A stretch of DNA of 64,000 nt from Torulaspora globosa (Eukaryota; Ascomycota; Saccharomycetes; Saccharomycetales; Saccharomycetaceae): the NCBI RefSeq assembly GCF_014133895.1, contig NC_050727.1, positions 806,001 to 870,000 on the forward strand. Reading direction: 5' to 3'. The notes beneath the pieces were generated by a model, which was not told the DNA's origin, searched no databases, and saw only the letters and a list, made by a program, of their open reading frames with translations. Positions 57,609-64,000 of the stretch are shown here, one piece after another (position 1 is the first letter of the stretch; every line of letters begins with the position of its first letter). The position numbers and the translations under genes were made by a program.

Positions 57609-58568
57609 ATGTCAGTTAAACCGCAAGAAGCAGAAGAACTTGTTCACGCAATCGCTGGGGCCGGTGGTGGTGTCCTCTCGATTGCCTTAACGTATCCATT
57701 ACTTACCATTTCGACCAGACTTCAGGCAGAAAGTAAGGATACGAAGAAGGAGAAGAAAACTCTCTGGCAGATCGTTGATGAAATTGTGGGAAAGGATGGG
57801 TTGACTGGGTTGTATGCCGGTTTGGAGAGTGCCGTCTTGGGGATGGCAATAACCAATTTTGTTTATTATTATTTCTACGAGTCTGCAGGCAGAAGCTTTA
57901 AGAGGTTACGTCGAAAGACGCAATTGAATACTGTAGAAGCTATGCTTAGCGGTGCGATTGCAGGTTCTGCAACAGCTGTAGCTTCGAATCCCATTTGGGT
58001 CGCGAATACTAGGATGACAGTGACAAAATCAAACAAAAGTACGATTTCGATGATGCTGCAGATCATCCGGGATGACGGGGTCTTGGCTTTATTCAAGGGA
58101 CTGAAGCCGGCATTGATTCTAGTGGCGAATCCAATAATCCAGTTTACGGTGTTTGAGCAACTGAAGAATTTTGTTCTAAATGTTCAAGCGGGTCAATCTG
58201 TACTGCCTCCAAGTTGGGCCTTCCTCTTGGGTGCCATTGGTAAGTTGGTTGCTACTGGCATCACATATCCGTATATCACGTTAAAGACAAGATTACACAT
58301 GGTTGGTGATAGGAGCACCGATAAGAGACCAGAAATTGCTCAAAGCGAACGTCGAGTCACTGCCTTGGAGATCATCAAGCGAGAAGGAATTTCAGGTATC
58401 TACCAAGGAATTGGGTACAAGCTTGTTCAGAGCATTTTGACCGCTGCATTTCTGTTTTATTTCAAAGAGGGTCTTGTGTTATGGTCTATGAAAGCTTTGA
58501 GAGTGCTCCGTCAAGTAAGATGGAGATCTCTAAATCAACACAGAATCAAGATCAGCGCCCAGAGGTAG
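57609..58568 (+). CDS. PMP47: Peroxisomal adenine-nucleotide carrier, PMP47-like
   Basis: Member of the mitochondrial carrier family most like Candida boidinii PMP47 and human SLC25A17 (PMP34), which carry ATP, CoA or related nucleotides across the peroxisomal membrane. Distinctive blocks are HAIAGAGGGVLSIALTYPL, GLESAVLGMAITNFVYYYFYE, NPIWVANTRM, NPIIQFTVFEQLK and YPYITLKTRLH. The first signature (YPLLTISTRLQ) lacks the usual acidic residue after Pro, as in PMP47. Length is 319. S. cerevisiae uses Ant1, which has a different sequence, and I recall no PMP47 orthologue there. It is convergent with ORT1, 53 bp away. Confidence 0.9.
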   Translation: MSVKPQEAEELVHAIAGAGGGVLSIALTYPLLTISTRLQAESKDTKKEKKTLWQIVDEIVGKDGLTGLYAGLESAVLGMAITNFVYYYFYESAGRSFKRLRRKTQLNTVEAMLSGAIAGSATAVASNPIWVANTRMTVTKSNKSTISMMLQIIRDDGVLALFKGLKPALILVANPIIQFTVFEQLKNFVLNVQAGQSVLPPSWAFLLGAIGKLVATGITYPYITLKTRLHMVGDRSTDKRPEIAQSERRVTALEIIKREGISGIYQGIGYKLVQSILTAAFLFYFKEGLVLWSMKALRVLRQVRWRSLNQHRIKISAQR

Positions 58569-58621
58569 GTCTATCAATGTTTCTATTAATTATCGACTGT
58601 TATGAATGTTTACGATTGGCA

Positions 58622-59515
58622 TTAGATTAACTTTGAGAGAGTCTCGTAAGTGTAGAACACTGCAGCGTTAGCGGGTGCTGCTCTGATAAGCGTTATGCCC
58701 AGACCACGATAGAAACCAGCAACACCTGATTTGGCCATCACTCTTTTCGCGCTTTGCAGAAGACCCATGTGTTCTGTTTGCATCACTGATTTCAAAGTAT
58801 CAGCAGGGAATATACTTGCGTTGAAGGCCAAACCAGCACTAGCACCACTAACGAGCAGTTCCCAGGTGTCGCTGTCGCGACCGTCATCATGCAAACTCTT
58901 CAGATAATTCTTCAGAAGTTCGTAAGTGGAGAACCATGCTACACCGCCAAACGTTTCCCTGATAAGAGTACCCGATTGCCCTTGCCATAATCCCATTACC
59001 CCTCGTTCTTGCAGGACCAATTTGATCGTTGGTAAGATCTTTGTGGGCTTTTTGATGCCAGCTTGCAAATTTTGAAGATTCGAGACCTGCAGTTTGCATT
59101 TGATCAGCTCAACCGGTGTTAGAACCAAACTGGCACAGGCACCAGCAAAAGCTCCTGATATGACGGTTTGCTGCAAAGACGTTACTTTTGCATGCTTCTC
59201 AAGAAATTGAGCACATTGGTTATACGAAACAAACAGGACAGCATTCTCCAATGACGCACCAAAAATGGGTGACCCTATGCCTTGGAAAAACCCTCTCAGA
59301 ATCCCTTCATTCTTGTATGTGTATTTAATACATGACCATGTCGTCGGGAAAGTCTTGGCATCCTGGGTTTGCATCCTAACCTTTACTGTATCGAAAGGAT
59401 ATTCGATCAGTTTGCCAAAGGCACCGGCAATAGAGCCATTAATGGTGTCTTTCAAAGCATTAGCCTCTAAATCTCGGTCCTTTTGTTCAGCTATCACAAC
59501 GCTGTCGGTTTCCAT
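58622..59515 (-). CDS. ORT1: Mitochondrial ornithine carrier
   Basis: Inner-membrane carrier exporting ornithine from the matrix for arginine synthesis. The carrier signatures are PFDTVKVRMQ, PVELIKCKLQ and a third repeat with PADTLKSVMQ. Repeat 1 carries the typical KLIEYPFD. Length is 297 against 292 in S. cerevisiae (YOR130C). The ATG at 59515 begins METDSVVIAEQKD. The YOR131C-like gene is about 3.3 kb away, consistent with YOR130-131 linkage. Confidence 0.94.
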   Translation of the reverse strand: METDSVVIAEQKDRDLEANALKDTINGSIAGAFGKLIEYPFDTVKVRMQTQDAKTFPTTWSCIKYTYKNEGILRGFFQGIGSPIFGASLENAVLFVSYNQCAQFLEKHAKVTSLQQTVISGAFAGACASLVLTPVELIKCKLQVSNLQNLQAGIKKPTKILPTIKLVLQERGVMGLWQGQSGTLIRETFGGVAWFSTYELLKNYLKSLHDDGRDSDTWELLVSGASAGLAFNASIFPADTLKSVMQTEHMGLLQSAKRVMAKSGVAGFYRGLGITLIRAAPANAAVFYTYETLSKLI

Positions 59516-59693
59516 GATTTTTGCAAAAGGTGGTATGTCTAGTGCTCAATGCTCTTGGAAGGGAAGTTAATGACGAGATTCCAGATCCAGAACCATGGCG
59601 CCAGCAATCACTAAAGACTTCAAATTCGATATGTCTGATTAACTATCTCGATCATTAACTACTGGTATTCGTCGAGAAATTTGACATAATGGG

Positions 59694-59702
59694 GTCACGT
59701 GA
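59694..59702. promoter_or_regulatory. Candidate Cbf1 site 1 in ORT1/RPP2B promoter
   Basis: GTCACGTGA contains the 8-bp palindrome TCACGTGA and matches the Cbf1/CDEI consensus RTCACRTG. It lies about 180 bp upstream of ORT1 and 400 bp upstream of RPP2B. Confidence 0.6.
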
Positions 59703-59820
59703 TACCACATTCAAAACCACTCTTTCTGAAACAGCGCCGCAAGTTGCTCAAAAGAGAGCCAATCCTGATGCAAAAGACGCTGCATCAAATCGACAACGTG
59801 TAATATGTGATTTCAGTATG

Positions 59821-59829
59821 GTCACGTGA
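59821..59829. promoter_or_regulatory. Candidate Cbf1 site 2 in ORT1/RPP2B promoter
   Basis: Second GTCACGTGA, 127 bp from the first, about 270 bp upstream of the RPP2B ATG. Confidence 0.6.
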
Positions 59830-60101
59830 TTTTGGACCAAAAACTACGCTGAACTCAGAGAAAGTTTCAGCACTAAACGTATGATATGATACAAGCAGAA
59901 AAAATTTCAGTTCCTCGATGAGTGAAAAATTCGTCATTTTGATAGCCAGCTCTTCACATAATACTTGCCTCATTCATGATGTACTTACTATCTTTGTTCT
60001 TGTTAATTAGTTCTATCCTAAGTCGTCAAGGAATAGTCTGCGCTTTTAAGAACGCTTAAACTGATTATTTCATCACAGGAACAACTCTAAGATCGAGAAG
60101 A

Positions 60102-60437
60102 ATGAAGTACTTGGCTGCTTACTTGCTATTGGTTCAAGGTGGTAACGCATCTCCATCTGCTGCAGACATCAAGTCTGTCATTGAAGCTGTTGGTGTTGAA
60201 GCTGAAGAAGCCAGAATCAACGAATTGTTGTCCTCTTTGGAAGGTAAGGGTTCTTTGGAGGAGATCATCGCTGAAGGCCAACAAAAGTTTGCTACTGTTC
60301 CAGCTGGTGGTGCTGGTGTCTCTGGCGGTGCCGCTGCTGGCGCTGCTGCTGGTGGTGCTGAAGCTGCCGAAGAGGAAGCTGCTGAAGAAGCCAAGGAGGA
60401 ATCCGATGACGACATGGGTTTCGGTTTGTTCGATTAA
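60102..60437 (+). CDS. RPP2B: Ribosomal stalk protein P2-beta
   Basis: Acidic P2-type protein of the 60S ribosomal stalk, which recruits translation factors as P1/P2 dimers on P0. The N-terminal helical dimerisation domain starts [15 protein letters not shown] and contains [13 protein letters not shown]. An Ala/Gly hinge then a Glu-rich stretch lead to the invariant C-terminus [10 protein letters not shown]. Length is 111 residues. Codons are strongly biased to those of highly expressed yeast genes (GCT, GGT, TTG, GAA). Synteny: followed by NKP1, as YDR382W-YDR383C. RPP2A versus RPP2B is settled by context. Confidence 0.96.
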   Translation: MKYLAAYLLLVQGGNASPSAADIKSVIEAVGVEAEEARINELLSSLEGKGSLEEIIAEGQQKFATVPAGGAGVSGGAAAGAAAGGAEAAEEEAAEEAKEESDDDMGFGLFD

Positions 60438-60496
60438 GGTTAATCATATCATATCTTAATTATATATGTATTAAATCGACATGCTCCTTCTTAGAG

Positions 60497-61168
60497 CTAA
60501 TCCATGAGTTCTTGCAGTTTTGTTCGTTTCTCTGGATCTGAGCCGTGGGATTTAATCGCATCTTCCAGGAGATATCTTGAATCTTGCAAGCCTGCAAAAA
60601 CCCTCTTGTGGTATGTCTCGAAATATTCCGAGACGTCGGGTGTGGTGGATTCGTTTATTGCGTCAAGAAGGGAGTTGATCAACTTAGCCTGATATTCCTT
60701 CTCTTGCAGTTTCAACTCTCCAAGCTTGATCGCATTGCATTTCTTGATCAACTCGTTTCGCAGATTTGTATACTCGTTCAATAGCCTAAAATCGGTTTCC
60801 GGAGCTTCTTGGCTCTCCTCAGCGACAGCCATGTTCGGCAGCTTCAAGACATCTTCTATTAGCTTATCGATTGAAACACCGTGCTCTTTCTCCTTGATTT
60901 CTGTACCGATGGAATACCTTGGTATCTCACCGATAAGTTCAATCACTTCCTTGATCTGTTTCTTTCTCCATTCGCGCTCAAGGTCATATACTTGTTTGCA
61001 TAAAGCATCCTGCTTGGTTATCTGGAATCGCTCACTGTTCCTCCTCTGCAAGTCTGCTTTTAATGCGCTCAATACTTCAAAAGGAACCTGGCCATCGAGG
61101 TCGTCAATTTTGGAGGTCGATTGTCTTGCCAGCTCATTTCTTATAAAATCCGCTATTTGTTGATACAT
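60497..61168 (-). CDS. NKP1: Kinetochore protein Nkp1-like
   Basis: Predicted subunit of the Ctf19/CCAN inner-kinetochore complex, where Nkp1 pairs with Nkp2. The protein is almost wholly alpha-helical and coiled-coil-prone (VYDLEREWRKKQIKEVIELIG; LRNELIKKCNAIKLGELKLQEKEYQ). Length is 223 against 238 in S. cerevisiae. Nkp1 has little motif signal, so the call rests on length, coiled-coil character and position next to RPP2B, as YDR383C is next to YDR382W. Convergent with RPP2B, 59 bp apart. Confidence 0.8.
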   Translation of the reverse strand: MYQQIADFIRNELARQSTSKIDDLDGQVPFEVLSALKADLQRRNSERFQITKQDALCKQVYDLEREWRKKQIKEVIELIGEIPRYSIGTEIKEKEHGVSIDKLIEDVLKLPNMAVAEESQEAPETDFRLLNEYTNLRNELIKKCNAIKLGELKLQEKEYQAKLINSLLDAINESTTPDVSEYFETYHKRVFAGLQDSRYLLEDAIKSHGSDPEKRTKLQELMD

Positions 61169-61543
61169 TGACAGTGGACTTGGTAAGTTGGAATTGATCT
61201 TTGCCAGTGTGTTGTGTGTGAACTTATGCTAGTAGATTTGATACTAGGCCCCGTACTGCTGTGATGGAACAAACATCCAGGGGAGGGCATTTGAGTGGAT
61301 GGCAGTCCTGCTTCAACTGTGGAAGCTTGCAATTCTACCACTGGGCTGCCCCGGAGTCTATGCAAAATGACGAATTCTGTGAAAGATATTAAAACGATAT
61401 CCTAATGGATAGAAGCTCGAGCAGCTCATCTTAGAAGGGCAACGGAAGAATGGCAACGTTGTTAAGCTGCAGCGAGAAGGTTAGTTGTGACGTGTTTTCA
61501 CCGTTTATGTGTTTTTCAAATGAATTTTGCAACAAGTTAAATA
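61169..61543. other. Intergenic: NKP1 promoter and tRNA-Asp upstream region
   Basis: 375 bp. Open frames on the minus strand (61153-61365, 61431-61643) overlap the tRNA or NKP1 and are not credible. Nothing further was recognised. Confidence 0.4.
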
Positions 61544-61615
61544 TCCGCGATAGTTTAATGGTTAGAATGGGCGCTTGTCGCGTGCCAGATCGGGGTTCAA
61601 TTCCCCGTCGCGGAG
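61544..61615 (+). tRNA. tRNA-Asp: tRNA-Asp (anticodon GTC)
   Basis: 72-nt gene without an intron. The acceptor stem TCCGCGA (61544-61550) pairs with TCGCGGA (61608-61614), followed by discriminator G615. The anticodon GTC is at 61577-61579 in the loop CTTGTCGC. The A box region (TAGTTTAATGG) and B box (GGTTCAATTCC) are intact. It is nearly identical to S. cerevisiae tRNA-Asp. Transcribed towards ATO3. Confidence 0.97.
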
Positions 61616-61634
61616 TTTTTTTCTGTTTTTTTAC
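61616..61634 (+). terminator. Pol III terminator of tRNA-Asp
   Basis: A T run directly after the tRNA (from 61616), then a second T7 run a few bases on, fits RNA polymerase III termination. Confidence 0.85.
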
Positions 61635-61688
61635 CAGATCCAAAACAAAATCCGTTATTACGCGCTATACACTCGAAACTAGACGACA

Positions 61689-62558
61689 TTACACAGTGGC
61701 CGCGTTGGGCATCGGATAAGCTCTCAATGGTATATACCCGTTGTCCTGGTTCGAGATACCACAGTACAACGAGTACCAGCCACAACAGGAGCTGAGGATT
61801 CCGAAATAGCCGCCTGCCATCAGACACTTATCGTTCCCAATAAACGATCCAATGCACAGCATCAAGAACGTCAACTCGAGAAACCCCAGCAGCAGGAACA
61901 GCCCCCACGTACTCTTCATCGAACACAGCCACACCAGAAACGTAAACACCGCCCACCCCGCCAGAAAGAACCCGGTGACGTTCTGGAACATCTTGGGATC
62001 ATCCGCATACGCGGCGGCAACGCCGAACTGATCCAGAAACACGCACCCCCAGCTGATCCAGAACCCGCCGAACGCACTGAACACCGTCATCGCATACGTG
62101 TCGCCCGTCACGAAGCACAGAAGCCCCGCAAACAGCTCGATTGCTCCGCCAAAGAACAGAAACGACGAGACAAGCAGCTGGTTCACCGTCACGCCGCGCA
62201 CGCGCGCGTTCACAAGCGATAGCACCAAACAGCAGAACGAAAACGACGCGAGCCCCAACGGTACCGGGTTCGCCAACCGCTGCACGCGTGGTCGCCTGCG
62301 ATACGTCTCGGAGTCCAGGTCGTTGACAAAGATATTGGCCAGATCTTGGCGACGGAACGTCTGGTCACCTATGGTCACGAATTCGCCGTCGTGGGTGACA
62401 GACTTCACCACACGCGGCGATGCCGCATTGGAGAGGTTCTGGTCCTCGCCGTTGGGCTTGTAGTGTGCTTCCTGTGTGGAGGATACTGAAGAGGGAGTAT
62501 TGGGGTCCGATGACATCTTTGGCTTAGTCTCGAAGCTTACCATCTGGACGGCGTTCAT
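61689..62558 (-). CDS. ATO3: Ammonium/acetate transporter family protein Ato3-like
   Basis: Plasma-membrane protein of the AceTr (GPR1/FUN34/yaaH) family; S. cerevisiae Ato3 is linked to ammonium export. The family motif NPVPLGL (near residue 98) precedes six predicted helices (LASFSFCCLVLSLVNARV; LVSSFLFFGGAIELFAGLLCFV; MTVFSAFGGFWISWGCVF; FFLAGWAVFTFLVWLC; LFLLLGFLELTFLMLCIGSF; GGYFGILSSCCGWYSLYCGI). The first ATG in frame is at 62558 (289 residues; 275 in S. cerevisiae); ATGs at 62543 and 62516 are also possible. The gene is GC-rich with many CGC and CCC codons. Follows NKP1 as YDR384C follows YDR383C. Confidence 0.92.
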   Translation of the reverse strand: MNAVQMVSFETKPKMSSDPNTPSSVSSTQEAHYKPNGEDQNLSNAASPRVVKSVTHDGEFVTIGDQTFRRQDLANIFVNDLDSETYRRRPRVQRLANPVPLGLASFSFCCLVLSLVNARVRGVTVNQLLVSSFLFFGGAIELFAGLLCFVTGDTYAMTVFSAFGGFWISWGCVFLDQFGVAAAYADDPKMFQNVTGFFLAGWAVFTFLVWLCSMKSTWGLFLLLGFLELTFLMLCIGSFIGNDKCLMAGGYFGILSSCCGWYSLYCGISNQDNGYIPLRAYPMPNAATV

Positions 62559-62807
62559 TCGAAACAAGAGTGGGTCTCTTATAGGCGAGGAGTAGGGAGC
62601 TGGCCCCGCACTTCGACGTCATCTATCTCAATCATGGGTTTACTATATACATGATGGAAAGAAGGAAAAAAATGCCAACAACGGACCTTGCTGTATCGGC
62701 TGGTCGATGCTCACTATGGGTAGTATGTATTGCCTGATGCGTGGCACTCCTCACGCGACTACCAGCGGAGGAGAAAAAAATCGGAGGGTGTCGGGCCCCA
62801 CTTACGG

Positions 62808-64000
<1,193 letters not shown>

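Larger units (their letters stand above)
59516..60101. other. Intergenic: divergent ORT1/RPP2B promoter
   Basis: 586 bp. Two identical TCACGTGA palindromes lie 127 bp apart (listed separately). I see no good Rap1 site (CACCCRYACAY) in the interval. No ORF is credible. Confidence 0.5.

Noticed and set aside
59694..59829. Centromere suggested by the CACGTG (CDEI-like) sites
   Set aside because: No AT-rich CDEII stretch of the right length and no CDEIII-like CCGAA element next to either site.

Overview
The window is a gene-dense yeast chromosome segment from the family Saccharomycetaceae (budding yeast). Nearly every protein matches a Saccharomyces cerevisiae gene in length and motifs. CTG codons read as leucine at conserved sites (for example in PAP1), so the code is standard. 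Genes average about one per 1.5 kb. The five introns carry GTATGT- or GTAAGT-like donors and (T/A)ACTAAC branch sites. No transposon, CRISPR array or centromere was seen.

Gene order interleaves loci that S. cerevisiae keeps on pairs of sister chromosomes: XI right arm with VIII (PAP1, OSH6/7, ECM9, MRPL13, MEH1, RSC4, QCR10, FOX2; then LEU5, TCD, TFA1, MAE1, NEM1), XIII with XI (NAT4 to PDS5, with a single ABF2/IXR1-type gene), VIII left with XI (the YHL008C gene, TTI1, ETP1, PRS3, the YKL033W-A gene), and IV with XV (YRA1, COI1, ORT1, RPP2B, NKP1, ATO3, the YOR131C gene). This is what a species that never went through the whole-genome duplication should show (Torulaspora/Zygosaccharomyces/Lachancea/Kluyveromyces type). 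The genus cannot be fixed from the window; a Torulaspora- or Zygosaccharomyces-like yeast is my guess.

Layout: 1-12.6 kb holds PAP1 (5' end cut by the window), OSH6/7, ECM9, MRPL13, MEH1, RSC4, a KTR-family mannosyltransferase, intron-containing QCR10 and FOX2. 12.8-19.5 kb is a chromosome II-type block: APM3, SNF5, BSD2, CTP1. 20.1-28.5 kb has LEU5, TCD, TFA1, MAE1 and NEM1. 28.8-44.5 kb has NAT4, MOT3, TVP18, a RING-CHY ubiquitin-ligase-like gene apparently absent from S. cerevisiae, a glutamine-rich two-HMG-box gene, IRC21, SDD2, RCO1 and PDS5. 44.7-55 kb has a formate/nitrite-type transporter, TTI1, CPR3, ETP1, PRS3 and a HAD phosphatase with a newly inferred intron. 55.6-64 kb has YRA1 with its large intron, COI1, a PMP47-like peroxisomal carrier, ORT1, RPP2B, NKP1, tRNA-Asp, ATO3, a second HAD phosphatase and a truncated, frameshifted THI4 relic running off the end.

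These are mostly housekeeping genes, not an operon-like system. Themes are chromatin and transcription (RSC4, SNF5, RCO1, NAT4, TFA1, MOT3, IXR1), mitochondria (MRPL13, QCR10, CTP1, LEU5, TCD, MAE1, CPR3, COI1, ORT1) and peroxisomal beta-oxidation (FOX2, PMP47-like). No wholly novel system is evident. The most informative points are the THI4 relic, the genes retained here but apparently lost in baker's yeast, the five introns with their reconstructed gene models, and the single ABF2/IXR1 locus.
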